Source: an uncultured Lactobacillus sp.
GTDB taxonomy: Bacteria > Bacillota > Bacilli > Lactobacillales > Lactobacillaceae
Direction: 5' to 3'
Length of the DNA stretch: 51,437 nucleotides
NCBI RefSeq assembly: GCF_910589175.1
Contig: NZ_CAJURR010000017.1
Span: forward strand, 1-51,437
Shown: one piece after another, positions 7,324-17,065 of the stretch
Layout: every line of letters begins with the position of its first letter
Position numbering within the stretch: the first letter of the stretch is position 1
Notes under the pieces: model-generated
Database searches by the model: none
What the model was told of the DNA's origin: nothing
What the model saw: only the letters and a program-made list of their open reading frames with translations
Program-made: the position numbers and the translations under genes

Positions 7324-9900
7324 ATGATTATCAACAAAGTTAAAACATATTTTAAAAATAAATATCTATATTGGCTTTCTTTTTTACTGCCTACTTGTAT
7401 CTTTGCAAGCTATTTTCTATATCGAGGCCAGGAAATTTTAACCGTTGATCTAGGTCAACAATATATTGACTTTCTTTCTTTTTATAAAAATAATCTACTC
7501 TCTAATCCTTTAAACTTTATTTTTACATTCAGTAATGGTCTAGGGAGTTCGTTTATTGGAACTAGTGCCTATTATTTAAATAGTCCCTTTAATCTTCTAC
7601 TATTACTTTTTTCAAATTCATCTTTACCAATAGCTATTCTTTTAATTATTAGTCTAAAAGTCGGCGCCATTGGTCTAAGTAGCTTCTTTTATTTTCAGAA
7701 ATTCTTCAAGGGTGATAATAAAATTTTTGCTTTAGCCGCTAGTCTTGCTTTTGCACTAAGTGGCTATATTATTAGCTATAATTTAAATCTCATGTGGCTC
7801 GACAGTCTAATTTTATTACCTCTTCTATTAGACGCAATTGATAAATTATTTGAACAAAAGAAACACTATTTTTATCTTACCACGATCACGTTCTTACTAT
7901 GGTTAACTAATTTTTATACTGGTTTCATGGTGCTATTTTTTGGCTTACTTTATTTTATTACCGCTCTAATTAATCATTCTTTCTCAAGCAAAATTATTTT
8001 CCACTATTTCACTAAGAGTCTCTTAGGCACTACCCTAGGCGCCTTTGTATTATTACCAGCTTTTTTTGAAATATTAAATGGAAAAATTAACTCCGACACT
8101 ACTCTTTCGCTAGGTTTTCAGTTTGCACCATATCAAGCTCTTGATAAATTAGTAATTGGCGCATTTAATTTTACTGAGATGGAAAAAGGACTACCTAACA
8201 TTTTTCTAACTAGTATTTTTACTCTATTGTGCCTCCTTTACTTTATCAATCAACATTTTTCCCTAAAAGAAAAATTTACATCAGCTATTTTACTATTATT
8301 TCTATTCCTATCTTTTAGCTTTAACCCACTAGTTCTGTTATGGCATTTAGGTCAATATCCTGTTTGGTATCCAGCACGCTTTAGCTTTATCTTTTCTTTC
8401 TATGCAATCTATCTGGGTGTTCAAGTTCTCGCACATACACACAAATTTAATCTTACTAGTAAAATAGCTAGTATGCTTTTAGTAATTAGCTTAAGTATCT
8501 TTCTTTTATTAAATATCCATCAAAAAGAATTTTTGAATCAAACTAATATTATTCTTACTATCCTTTTTCTTTTGTGTAGTTTACTCATAATTTTATTTTT
8601 TAACTATAAGTGGATCCCAGTAATCTTTTTTGGAATAGTAGGACTAGAAGTAAGTATTAATCTGCTAGCAAGTTTAGATAATATCTCTTATCAAAAAAAC
8701 TTTGATTATGCTAATTTCACTAGTAATGTTTCTCAAACTACAACCTATTTACATAAATATGACTCTGGCTTATATCGCACAGAAAAGACATTTACTCGTT
8801 CCGATGACGATCCATTCAGTAATAATTATTATGGGGTCAGCAACTTTAATTCTATTTCTGATCGTGCAGCTATTAATTTAGTAGATTATCTTGGGCTAGA
8901 AAACAACGATAATTCTTTTACCAATAATTTCGCTACGCCCTTATCCGATAGTCTTTTAGGCATCAAATATAATATTGTTCCCATTAAGAATAGGCGTAAT
9001 TTACCTGAAAAAGAACAAGTTGTATTTACGAGTGCTTTTTATCGACCAGATTTAGTTACAAATACAGTTGTTAAAAGTTTTAAACAATTACAAATTAGAA
9101 AAAATTCATCTGCTTTACCACTTATTTTTATTTCAAATACCCATCAGAAAATCACCTTTTATAATAATATGCCTGCTACAAATCAAAATAATCTCTTTAG
9201 CAGCATCGTCGGTCAAAAACATAATCTTTTCAATAGTTTATATCTAACAAATCCAAGCAAACTAAAAAACACTAAGCGTAGCAAGAATATCAATGAATAT
9301 AAAAAGATTGATAAAAATAAAACTGCTACAATAACCTTCAATATGTCTTCGTTTCAAAAGGGAGCTTATTATCTCGAGCTTCCCTCAAACTTAACTACTA
9401 ATATCACCTCGATTATTGTTAATAATCATCCACTTAACAATGATGATTTAGGTATTTCAAGTAAGTTACTAAATATTGGATATTATTCAACAAATACTCC
9501 CATTAAAATTGTTTTCAATCTAAACACTGAAAATATCAATCTAAATGGTATTAGAGTTCTCCAATTTAGAGAAGATGAATTTAACAAAATTATCCATAAA
9601 TTTAATCAAAAACAACCAGTAACTCATCAAACAAGTCCTATTTCTTTAACTCTTGATTACACTGCACAAAAAAATGAAACATTAAATTCTACCATTCCTT
9701 ATTCAAAAAATTGGCTGATTTTTGACAATGGTAAACTTCTCAAAACCCACAAATTTGCCCAAACATTTTTAAGTGCACCTCTAAAAAAAGGTACCCATCA
9801 CCTTACTTTAGTTTATGTACCAATTGCTTTCTTAATTGGTCTTATAATTTCGATTATCTCAACCATAATTTTATTTATTTTCAAACCAAAAAGGGATTAA
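7324..9900 (+). CDS. YfhO family polytopic membrane protein
   Basis: 858 residues with about 12 membrane segments in the N-terminal half, a large extracytoplasmic region (about 470-825) and one C-terminal helix ending IFKPKRD. The first loop holds the acidic stretch LTVDLGQQY typical of GT-C-like lipid-linked sugar transferases. YfhO proteins in Bacillus and Listeria act in glycosylation of lipoteichoic acid or related polymers, so an envelope glycosylation role is inferred. It is divergent from pbp2B and monocistronic, and its stop codon lies inside a strong terminator stem. Confidence 0.88.
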   Translation: MIINKVKTYFKNKYLYWLSFLLPTCIFASYFLYRGQEILTVDLGQQYIDFLSFYKNNLLSNPLNFIFTFSNGLGSSFIGTSAYYLNSPFNLLLLLFSNSSLPIAILLIISLKVGAIGLSSFFYFQKFFKGDNKIFALAASLAFALSGYIISYNLNLMWLDSLILLPLLLDAIDKLFEQKKHYFYLTTITFLLWLTNFYTGFMVLFFGLLYFITALINHSFSSKIIFHYFTKSLLGTTLGAFVLLPAFFEILNGKINSDTTLSLGFQFAPYQALDKLVIGAFNFTEMEKGLPNIFLTSIFTLLCLLYFINQHFSLKEKFTSAILLLFLFLSFSFNPLVLLWHLGQYPVWYPARFSFIFSFYAIYLGVQVLAHTHKFNLTSKIASMLLVISLSIFLLLNIHQKEFLNQTNIILTILFLLCSLLIILFFNYKWIPVIFFGIVGLEVSINLLASLDNISYQKNFDYANFTSNVSQTTTYLHKYDSGLYRTEKTFTRSDDDPFSNNYYGVSNFNSISDRAAINLVDYLGLENNDNSFTNNFATPLSDSLLGIKYNIVPIKNRRNLPEKEQVVFTSAFYRPDLVTNTVVKSFKQLQIRKNSSALPLIFISNTHQKITFYNNMPATNQNNLFSSIVGQKHNLFNSLYLTNPSKLKNTKRSKNINEYKKIDKNKTATITFNMSSFQKGAYYLELPSNLTTNITSIIVNNHPLNNDDLGISSKLLNIGYYSTNTPIKIVFNLNTENINLNGIRVLQFREDEFNKIIHKFNQKQPVTHQTSPISLTLDYTAQKNETLNSTIPYSKNWLIFDNGKLLKTHKFAQTFLSAPLKKGTHHLTLVYVPIAFLIGLIISIISTIILFIFKPKRD

Positions 9901-9934
9901 CTTACTAGCTTTTACGTAAGTTAATCCCTTTTTT
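9888..9934. terminator. Bidirectional terminator
   Basis: AAAAAGGGATTAACTTAC pairs with GTAAGTTAATCCCTTTTTT across a 10-nt loop. It serves the convergent YfhO gene and greA. Confidence 0.92.
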
Positions 9935-9950
9935 AGATAAATTGTTTAAA

Positions 9951-10433
9951 TTAGTTCAATGTCTTAACGTCATTGATAGTAACATCAAAAGTTCCACCGG
10001 GAGTATTGATAGTTACTTTTTCACCCTTCTTTTTGCCAAGTAAAGCTTGAGCAATTGGTGAATCATTAGAAATTTTTCCATTAAGCGGATCAGATTCATC
10101 AGATCCAACAATAGTATAGGTTTCTGGGTCATCAGTGCCTACTTCAGTGTAAGTAACAGTTTTACCAATAGAAACTTCATTAGGATCAACACTATCTGCA
10201 TCAACAACTTGTGCATATTTAAGCATTTGTTCAATTTGAACAATACGTTGTTCTACAGCACTTTGTTCATCTTTTGCTGCATCATACTCTGAGTTTTCTG
10301 ATAAGTCACCGAATGATCTAGCAACCTTAATTCGTTCAATAACTTCTGGACGTTTTACTAATTTTAAGTTTTTTAATTCCTTCTGAAGTTTTTCTTTACC
10401 TTCAGCGGTCATTGGATAAACTTTTTCTGCCAT
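9951..10433 (-). CDS. greA: Transcription elongation factor GreA
   Basis: 160 residues. It binds the RNA polymerase secondary channel and stimulates cleavage of backtracked transcripts. The N-terminal coiled coil carries the acidic tip [15 protein letters not shown] (about 43-57), and the C-terminal FKBP-like domain includes [10 protein letters not shown]. It lies 80 nt downstream of mltG in the same direction, the usual mltG-greA pairing in lactobacilli. Confidence 0.97.
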   Translation of the reverse strand: MAEKVYPMTAEGKEKLQKELKNLKLVKRPEVIERIKVARSFGDLSENSEYDAAKDEQSAVEQRIVQIEQMLKYAQVVDADSVDPNEVSIGKTVTYTEVGTDDPETYTIVGSDESDPLNGKISNDSPIAQALLGKKKGEKVTINTPGGTFDVTINDVKTLN

Positions 10434-10513
10434 ACTAAAAAATCTCCTTACCTATACCTATTTTTCTTTGCACCAAACAGCTTATGTTTTCTACCTAAAA
10501 AAGTCAACCGTTT

Positions 10514-11608
10514 TTACTGACCTAAACTACTATTTCGCTTCAAATGTTCATCATAGTTTTCGTTGTAGTAAACCTTACCAGTCTTAAGATTTGCAACAAA
10601 GTAGAGATAGTTAGACTTAATTGGGTTTAATACAGCACTAATTGAATCTAGACTTGGATTATTAAATGGTCCAGGACCGTATCCCTTATGAACATATAAG
10701 TTATATGGTGATTTCACTTTAATATCCTTCAACGATAAAGAATGTTTATGCTTATTCAATGCATACATTACTGAAATATCTGACTGAAGTGGCATATTAG
10801 CTTTAAGTCTGTTAAAGAATACTCCTGCAATCATGCGTCTATCTTTAGTTTTAACACCTTCACGTTCTACTAAGGAGGCTAAGGTTAGAACTTCCTGCAC
10901 TGTTAAGTGCTTCTTCTTAATTGAACTATAGTACGGTTGCAAAACTTGATCAGTCTTATCAACCATTTGGTTAACTAATTCTTTTAAAGAAGCTCCTTGA
11001 TAAACATCATATTTTGCTGGGAAAAGATATCCTTCTAAATGATAGCGAACACCCTTACTGTTCATAGAACTAGTTAAAAGTTTAGGATATTGCTTCTCCA
11101 AACTCTTCATAAAGCTCTTATCTTTCATTAGCTTTAAGAAATCTTGGCGACTATACTTAGTATTCTTACCAACTGTAGTAGCAATACTATCAATCGTTTG
11201 TCCTTCTTTTATTAGAACATGACCAACAACTGGCCGACCACCTCCGCCTTGCAATTGACTAACAATCTCTTTGTTATGCATTGAAGGTGATAAATAAAAA
11301 TTACCTGCTTGAAAATTTGTCGCACTATGGCTCTTTAACCAAAAGTTGAAAACGGCCGCATTTCTAATAATCTTTTTCTCTTGTAAAATTTGAGCAATTT
11401 GACTATTAGTTGCTCCCGCAGGAATATGAACACTAACAACATCTTCATCATGCCGATTGGCTGGCTGGAGTGCATAACCTACATAACAGCCCCCAATTAA
11501 GACAACTAAAACCAAAATTGCTCCTAATCCACTAAGGATCCAACGAGTAACCTTTTTAGATGCCTCTTCCTCTAACTCATGATTTTTCTTTTTGTCTTGA
11601 TTTAGCAA
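10514..11608 (-). CDS. mltG: Endolytic murein transglycosylase MltG
   Basis: 364 residues. It cleaves nascent glycan strands at the membrane. A cytoplasmic N-tail is followed by one transmembrane helix (about 25-48), a LysM-like subdomain (SVHIPAGATNSQIAQIL) and the YceG catalytic domain with the catalytic Glu in ASLVEREG and the QSDISVMYAL segment. The start is a TTG with GGAGG 8 nt upstream. The promoter just upstream (11645-11650) makes mltG-greA a separate unit from pheT. Confidence 0.93.
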   Translation of the reverse strand: MLNQDKKKNHELEEEASKKVTRWILSGLGAILVLVVLIGGCYVGYALQPANRHDEDVVSVHIPAGATNSQIAQILQEKKIIRNAAVFNFWLKSHSATNFQAGNFYLSPSMHNKEIVSQLQGGGGRPVVGHVLIKEGQTIDSIATTVGKNTKYSRQDFLKLMKDKSFMKSLEKQYPKLLTSSMNSKGVRYHLEGYLFPAKYDVYQGASLKELVNQMVDKTDQVLQPYYSSIKKKHLTVQEVLTLASLVEREGVKTKDRRMIAGVFFNRLKANMPLQSDISVMYALNKHKHSLSLKDIKVKSPYNLYVHKGYGPGPFNNPSLDSISAVLNPIKSNYLYFVANLKTGKVYYNENYDEHLKRNSSLGQ

Positions 11609-11644
11609 ATGCTTTTCCTCCGAAAATCACAAAAATCTAAGACA

Positions 11645-11653
11645 ATTATAGCA
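11645..11653 (-). promoter_or_regulatory. mltG extended -10 promoter
   Basis: On the minus strand, TGCTATAAT is an extended -10 (TGn plus TATAAT) about 37 nt before the mltG start. No convincing -35 is seen at 16-18 nt. Confidence 0.55.
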
Positions 11654-11671
11654 AAGCTCCCTAAAAAAGAA

Positions 11672-14086
11672 TTAACGAACTTTAATCTTTAGACTTTCTT
11701 TCAGATCTGCTTCGATCTTTTCCATTGCTTTAGCTACAACTTCATCAGTTAACGTGTCTTTTTCATTTAAGAAAGTTAATGAGTAAGAGATTGATTTATG
11801 GCCGGATTCAATTTGGCTTCCAGCATAAACATCGATTACTTGAATATTGTAAAGGTATTTACCTCCATTTAGCTTAATTTGAGCTTCAATTTGTGCATTA
11901 GTTACATCATTAGGTACTAATAGTGATAAATCTCGTTCAATAGCTGGGAATTTTGGAGCAGCCTTAGCTTTCATACCTTTATGCAGCATAGAAACAATTG
12001 CATCTAGATCAATTTCATAAACATATATTTCACTGCCACGTAATGCTTTATCAAGAGCAGTAACAGCATGTGCTAGCATTCCAATTAGACCAACGTATTG
12101 ATCATTAATATAAATACCGGCAGTTCTAGTTGGATGCATTCCTTGAATAAGTTCAGCGCGGTACTCTACATCTTCATCTTTGATACCAATTGCTCTAAAT
12201 AAGTTAGTTAATTGTCCCTTTACAAAATAGAAGTCAATCTTTTGGTCTAAATGTTGCCAATTGGCTGCTAAAGTATGGCCTGAATAAAGAGCAGCTAAAT
12301 GTTCATGTTCATTAAATGTATTATTTTCATGATCATAAACTCTACCTTGTTCGAATAAAGCTAATTCTTTTTGCTTACGGGCCATATTGTAGCTTGCAGC
12401 ATCAACTAATCCTGTTATTAGGTTTTCTCTCATAGTTGAACGACTTGAATTTAATGGCCATTGAACCTCAACTACTGGTTTAGGATCTTTAGTAAATGAA
12501 ATTGCTTTTTCTGGAGAAGTCAATGAGTAGGAAATTGCTTCCATCAATCCTTGTCCTTGAACAATATCTTTAATTCTACGCATAGCAGTTTCTTTTGCAG
12601 AGTAACCACCATGAGTTTCAGCTAAAAGAGGTTGGGTAGATTTTAAATTATCGTAACCATAAATTCGGCCAACTTCTTCTACTAAATCTGCTGGAATAGA
12701 AATATCCCATCTTCTATTAGGAATGGTAACTACTAGCTCGTCTTCAGAGCCTGCAACAATAAAACCTAACTGATCAAAGATCTTTTCCATTTCAGCTCTG
12801 CTTAACTCAGTTCCTAATACCTTATTAATATAAGATACTGTGGTTTTAACTACTGAACGATTTCTTTGAGCATCAGTTGCTTTAATTTCTCCTTCATTAA
12901 CTGTACCATCTGCATCATTACGCAATAACAATGCAGCCATATCTAAGGCTTTTTGAGTATTATCCCAGTTAACGCCTTTTTCAAAGCGACTTGATGCCTC
13001 AGTTCTGTTAGCGTGACGCAATGCAGATTTTCTTACACTGGTTCCATCAAAAACAGCAGATTCTAAGATTACATCAGTAGTATCATCTTCAACTTCTGAG
13101 TTCTTACCACCCATGACACCAGCCATCATAACAGGCTTTTGACCATCAGTAATAATTATGTCATTTGGATCTAATTCTACTTCTTTATCATTCAATAAAG
13201 TAAGCTTTTCATTTTTATTTGCTTTTCTAACTTCTAGTTTACCGTCCTTAAAAGTACGAGCATCATAAGCATGCATTGGTTGGCCAGTTAAAAGCATTAC
13301 ATAATTAGTAACATCAACTACATTATTGATCGGACGAATTCCTGCATTCCAAAGACGTCTTTGCATCCACAATGGACTTTCACCAATTTTTACATTAGAA
13401 ACTTTTCTTAAGTAAAACTTAGGTGCTAGTTTTTCATCAACTTGTACATCTAATTCATTAGTCCAGTCGGGGCCATCTGCCTTAAGAACCACTGGTTCAA
13501 CTTTAGGTTTTTCATCAACAATTGCACCAACTTCATAAGCGGCACCTTCCATTGACAAAGTATCAGCGCGGTTTGGAGTAATATCAAAATCTAAAATATA
13601 GTCGTCCATACCAAGTGCTTCATATACTTCTTCTCCTGGTTTTACATCTGAATCTTTAGGGAAAACAAAAATTCCATCTGCATATTTTGCAGGAACTACC
13701 TTATCTTCAAAACCAATTTCTTGAAGTCCGCAAATCATACCGTTTGATTTAATTCCGCGAATTTTACCCCGCTTAATTTTTTCATTTCCGGCAATTCTTG
13801 CCCCATGTAAAGCAACAATAACATCTTCACCAGCTGCAACATTAGGAGCACCACAAACAATTTGAATTGGTTCTTCTTCACCAACATCAACTTGACATTT
13901 GTGTAAGTGAGTACCTTCAATATCTTCACATTCTAAAATGTGTCCAACTACTAATTTTTTTAATCCTTCTGCTGGGTGATCTACAGATGCGATCTCAACA
14001 CCAGTTCTAGTAATTTTTTCTCCTAATTCTTTAGGATCTTCATCTAAATTAAGAAAATCTTTTAACCAATTATATGAAACAAGCAT
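11672..14086 (-). CDS. pheT: Phenylalanyl-tRNA synthetase beta subunit
   Basis: 804 residues, the usual bacterial length. It has an N-terminal tRNA-binding OB domain (about 40-155), the B3/B4 editing domain with GQPMHAYD, ILESAVFD and RTEASSRFEKG, the B5 domain with VEEVGRIYGYDN, and the C-terminal FDX-ACB domain with FPAIERDLS. The editing-site His, Glu, Thr and Ala are all present, so Tyr-tRNAPhe proofreading should be intact, unlike thrS in this window. Its ATG overlaps the pheS stop by 1 nt, so the two are translationally coupled. Confidence 0.97.
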   Translation of the reverse strand: MLVSYNWLKDFLNLDEDPKELGEKITRTGVEIASVDHPAEGLKKLVVGHILECEDIEGTHLHKCQVDVGEEEPIQIVCGAPNVAAGEDVIVALHGARIAGNEKIKRGKIRGIKSNGMICGLQEIGFEDKVVPAKYADGIFVFPKDSDVKPGEEVYEALGMDDYILDFDITPNRADTLSMEGAAYEVGAIVDEKPKVEPVVLKADGPDWTNELDVQVDEKLAPKFYLRKVSNVKIGESPLWMQRRLWNAGIRPINNVVDVTNYVMLLTGQPMHAYDARTFKDGKLEVRKANKNEKLTLLNDKEVELDPNDIIITDGQKPVMMAGVMGGKNSEVEDDTTDVILESAVFDGTSVRKSALRHANRTEASSRFEKGVNWDNTQKALDMAALLLRNDADGTVNEGEIKATDAQRNRSVVKTTVSYINKVLGTELSRAEMEKIFDQLGFIVAGSEDELVVTIPNRRWDISIPADLVEEVGRIYGYDNLKSTQPLLAETHGGYSAKETAMRRIKDIVQGQGLMEAISYSLTSPEKAISFTKDPKPVVEVQWPLNSSRSTMRENLITGLVDAASYNMARKQKELALFEQGRVYDHENNTFNEHEHLAALYSGHTLAANWQHLDQKIDFYFVKGQLTNLFRAIGIKDEDVEYRAELIQGMHPTRTAGIYINDQYVGLIGMLAHAVTALDKALRGSEIYVYEIDLDAIVSMLHKGMKAKAAPKFPAIERDLSLLVPNDVTNAQIEAQIKLNGGKYLYNIQVIDVYAGSQIESGHKSISYSLTFLNEKDTLTDEVVAKAMEKIEADLKESLKIKVR

Positions 14087-15135
14087 TAATCTTCCTCCTT
14101 ACGGAATTGTGCCAAGAAACGTACATCATTAGTATAGAAATCACGAATATCAGAAATGCCGTATTTCAAAATTGCAAAACGATCTAAACCTAAACCAAAG
14201 GCAAAACCACCATAGACTGTTGAATCTACACCAGCATTTTCTAAAACATTTGGGTGAACCATACCAGCACCAAGTACTTCGATCCAGCCAGTATATTTAC
14301 AAATTGGACAACCCTTACCATCACAATTAAAACAAGAAACATCCATTTCAACTGATGGTTCAGTAAATGGGAAGTAAGATGGACGAAGACGAGTCTTGCG
14401 ATCTTGACCAAAAACGTGCTTGGCAATCATTTCTAGAGTTCCTTTAAGGTCTGACATAGTAACATTTTTATCGATTACTAAGCCTTCCATTTGTTGGAAT
14501 TGGTGGGAGTGAGTTGCATCATCGTCATCTCTACGGTATACCTTACCTGGACCAACCATCTTTAATGGACCTTTAGAAAAATCATGCTTTTCTAAAACTC
14601 TAGCTTGGTCTCCTGAAGTTTGCGTTCTAAGCAAGTTTTCCTCATCAATATAGAAAGTTGCTTGCATATCACGAGCAGGGTGATCTTTTGGTAAGTTCAT
14701 CATTTCAAAGACATAGTGATCCGTTTCAATTTCTGGACCTTGAACCACTTCATAACCCATTCCAATAAAGTAGCTTTCTAAATCATCTAAAATAATATTA
14801 ATAGGATGTTTGGAACCTAAATGTCCCTCACGACCAGGCAAAGTAACATCAATTTTTTCTTCTTCTAGTTTTTTAGCAATTAAAGTTTGTAAGAAGTTAT
14901 TTTTTGCTTCATCTAATTGCTTTTGAAGAAGATCGCGAACTTGATTTACTTCTTGACCCACTTTAGGTCTATTCTCTGGAGCAATATCTTTCATTGAGTG
15001 AAGAATTTCAGTTAATTCACCCTTGCGTCCCATCAGCTCTACTCTAATCTTATCAAGCATTTTCTGATTTTCAGCATGCTTGATTTCATTCAATCCTTCT
15101 TCTTTTAACTTATTTATTCTATCGAATAAGTCCAT
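14086..15135 (-). CDS. pheS: Phenylalanyl-tRNA synthetase alpha subunit
   Basis: 349 residues. It has an N-terminal coiled-coil arm (about 1-85) and the class II catalytic core with motif 2 ([19 protein letters not shown]) and motif 3 ([17 protein letters not shown]). A CxxC...CPIC insertion ([13 protein letters not shown]) is present, which is common in Firmicutes PheS. The ATG at 15135 has GGAAAGGA 5-10 nt upstream; the frame is open 12 codons further but that part overlaps the leader terminator. Confidence 0.97.
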   Translation of the reverse strand: MDLFDRINKLKEEGLNEIKHAENQKMLDKIRVELMGRKGELTEILHSMKDIAPENRPKVGQEVNQVRDLLQKQLDEAKNNFLQTLIAKKLEEEKIDVTLPGREGHLGSKHPINIILDDLESYFIGMGYEVVQGPEIETDHYVFEMMNLPKDHPARDMQATFYIDEENLLRTQTSGDQARVLEKHDFSKGPLKMVGPGKVYRRDDDDATHSHQFQQMEGLVIDKNVTMSDLKGTLEMIAKHVFGQDRKTRLRPSYFPFTEPSVEMDVSCFNCDGKGCPICKYTGWIEVLGAGMVHPNVLENAGVDSTVYGGFAFGLGLDRFAILKYGISDIRDFYTNDVRFLAQFRKEED

Positions 15136-15153
15136 CTCATTTTCCTTTCCAAC

Positions 15154-15372
15154 AAAAAAGCCCCGTCCCAAAAGGGACGAAGCTTCGCGGTACCACCCTA
15201 GTTTGAACTAGCACAAATAAAGTGCGTGTTCACACTCTTTTCGAATAACGGTGAAATACCGGAATTGATTAGATTCTGCTCCTAAGATGAAATTCATGCT
15301 TCTAACTTAAGTTTCTTCCACCAGTGAAACTCTCTCTAAAAAGCTATCCACACTACTAATCTTAATCATCGC
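15154..15372 (-). ncRNA. T-box leader of pheST (tRNA-Phe)
   Basis: The antiterminator T-box AGGGTGGTACCGCG (15186-15199, minus strand) precedes a terminator with stem CGTCCC-TTTT-GGGACG and a U-tract (15154-15184). The Stem I specifier loop reads GAATTTCATC, with specifier UUC (Phe) at 15289-15291 followed by the expected A. Uncharged tRNA-Phe should stabilise the antiterminator and allow pheST expression. Confidence 0.93.
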
Positions 15373-15377
15373 ATTTA

Positions 15378-15383
15378 ATTATA
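15378..15383 (-). promoter_or_regulatory. pheST promoter -10
   Basis: TATAAT on the minus strand, directly before the T-box leader. A -35 at the right distance is weak. Confidence 0.5.
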
Positions 15384-15423
15384 ATAGTATCTTAAAACTT
15401 TTTACCTAACTTTGCAATTACCT

Positions 15424-15780
15424 TTAAGCCCATTTATCAGCCCAATTATGGACTTGCTCAAAAACGGGTTGTAAATCGGCACCCTTTTGAGTCAGGGTAT
15501 AGCTAATAATTCCACTCTTTTTGTCTACAGTACGGTTAACAATTCCGTCTTTTTCTAGTTCTTTTAGTCGTTCAACTAAAACACGGTCAGAGCACTTACT
15601 AATACAACGTGCTAAGTCCTTAAAACGCATTGCGTTGGTATCACACAAAGAGCTAATAATTAAGCCATTCCATTTTTTGCCAATAATTCCAAAAGCATCA
15701 ATAAAATGCGAACACAGTGAATAATCTTCTGGATCCGGACAGTCAGTCATTTTAGTTTTGCTTTCAATTTCTTGGGACAT
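15424..15780 (-). CDS. HxlR family winged-helix regulator
   Basis: 118 residues with a MarR/HxlR-type winged helix: GKKWNGLIISSL (about 34-45), helix-turn-helix RFKDLARCISKCSDRVLVERL (about 52-72) and wing KSGIISYTLT. It has five cysteines (14, 23, 46, 59, 63), two of them in the recognition-helix region, so a thiol-based redox or electrophile sensor like HypR/QorR is possible. The ATG has GGAGGA upstream. No divergent target gene sits beside it, and the genes on either side are tRNA-related. Confidence 0.88.
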   Translation of the reverse strand: MSQEIESKTKMTDCPDPEDYSLCSHFIDAFGIIGKKWNGLIISSLCDTNAMRFKDLARCISKCSDRVLVERLKELEKDGIVNRTVDKKSGIISYTLTQKGADLQPVFEQVHNWADKWA

Positions 15781-15867
15781 ATGTATTCCTCCTAAAAAAT
15801 CAAAATAATTTTAAATCATCTATATTAAGATTATAGTGATAACACTTACTAAAAACAAGCTACAAGC

Positions 15868-16629
15868 TTATGAAAAATGATAAATCATAATACCCGCTGC
15901 TACTGCCGCATTTAACGATTCCGCCTTTCCCTTTATCGGGATATAGATCTTTTTATCCGCTGTTTCAATTACCTCTTTACTTGCCCCATGAGCCTCATTT
16001 CCAATTACTAAAGCTAATTGAGGAACCGGAGTACAGTTATTTAAGGACTTAGCAGTTTTATCAAGAATACTTACATAGACTGGAAGACCATTTTCCTTAA
16101 AACTACTAATAGCTTCCAAAATCGGATTTTGAATAATTTGAATATGGAACTGGCTCCCCTGCATACTACGCTGAACTTTTGGATTATATAAATCCACACT
16201 TTCTTCAGACAAGATAACACCATCAAAACCAGCTGCATCGGCTGTACGAATAATTGTTCCAACATTTCCGGGATCAGTTAAATTATCTAAAACAACCCAT
16301 TTTCCATATTCAAAACTAAATGATTTTGGTTGATTAATTGGTAGCACCATAAAAATATCTTGACTATTCTTGGTACTACTTAAATGTTGAGCAATTGCAT
16401 CGGTAATCTGGATGACTTTATCATCTTTTAATTTATAGCTCGCATCTAATTTTTCTATAGCTTCCGCTGTTCCTAAAACATAAAGATAGTTTTCATGACT
16501 CTTTAAAGCTTCTTCAACTAAATGAAAACCTTCAATTAAATATGTTTGGGTCTTTTTACGATACTTTTTCTGTTCAAGCTTTCTAAGACTTTTAATTGTG
16601 GGATTATTTACTGAGTTAATTTCTATCAT
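15868..16629 (-). CDS. TrmH/SpoU family RNA 2'-O-methyltransferase
   Basis: 253 residues with an N-terminal substrate-binding domain (about 1-95, IEGFHLVEEAL) and a SPOUT knot domain with motifs LDNLTDPGNVGTIIRTADAAG, LALVIGNEAHGAS and SLNAAVAAGI. The family methylates 23S rRNA or tRNA; the exact target is not clear from sequence. It lies close to pheST, as in many Firmicutes, and is divergent from acyP. Confidence 0.92.
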   Translation of the reverse strand: MIEINSVNNPTIKSLRKLEQKKYRKKTQTYLIEGFHLVEEALKSHENYLYVLGTAEAIEKLDASYKLKDDKVIQITDAIAQHLSSTKNSQDIFMVLPINQPKSFSFEYGKWVVLDNLTDPGNVGTIIRTADAAGFDGVILSEESVDLYNPKVQRSMQGSQFHIQIIQNPILEAISSFKENGLPVYVSILDKTAKSLNNCTPVPQLALVIGNEAHGASKEVIETADKKIYIPIKGKAESLNAAVAAGIMIYHFS

Positions 16630-16726
16630 AAATTTCTACTTCCTTCTACTCTAATATTTTAAATTACCTCGCCTAAAATTAACATGTTAAAATTTAAATT
16701 AGAATATACAGAAAAGAGTGATACTT

Positions 16727-17002
16727 ATGAAAACAGTCACAATGAGAGTTACAGGCTTAGTACAAGGAGTTGGCTTTAGATGGACAACTCAAATGATTGC
16801 TCAAGAATTAGGAATCACAGGTACTGTTAAAAATAATCCAGATGGATCTGTATCAATTGTAGCTCAAGGGGATGAACTACCTTTAGAGCATTTTATCAAA
16901 AAAATCAAAGCATCTCCTTCAGTTGCTGCCCATGTTGATCATGTAGATTTAAAAACAATTCCCAATACAGAAAAATTTACTCGCTTTAGTGTGGTTTATT
17001 GA
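16727..17002 (+). CDS. acyP: Acylphosphatase
   Basis: 91 residues. It hydrolyses acyl phosphates such as carbamoyl phosphate. The catalytic loop VQGVGFRW contains the phosphate-binding Arg, and NNPDGSV contains the catalytic Asn. The ATG at 16727 is preceded by GAGTG. It lies 63 nt upstream of yidC2 on the same strand, a common arrangement in lactobacilli. Confidence 0.95.
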   Translation: MKTVTMRVTGLVQGVGFRWTTQMIAQELGITGTVKNNPDGSVSIVAQGDELPLEHFIKKIKASPSVAAHVDHVDLKTIPNTEKFTRFSVVY

Positions 17003-17065
17003 TACTTTAAGAAATAACTAGTAAACTTTATTGCAGTAACAATAAAGTAGGAAAGGTTATAGTTA

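Noticed and set aside
13735..13929. 64-codon frame inside pheT (and similar frames inside pheS, trmH, polA, rplT and infC)
   Set aside because: Out-of-frame shadows of the conserved genes with no independent signal.
16679..16690. Perfect 12-bp palindrome TTAACATGTTAA between trmH and acyP
   Set aside because: Short, AT-rich and single in the gap. It could be an operator, but such palindromes are expected by chance in this composition.
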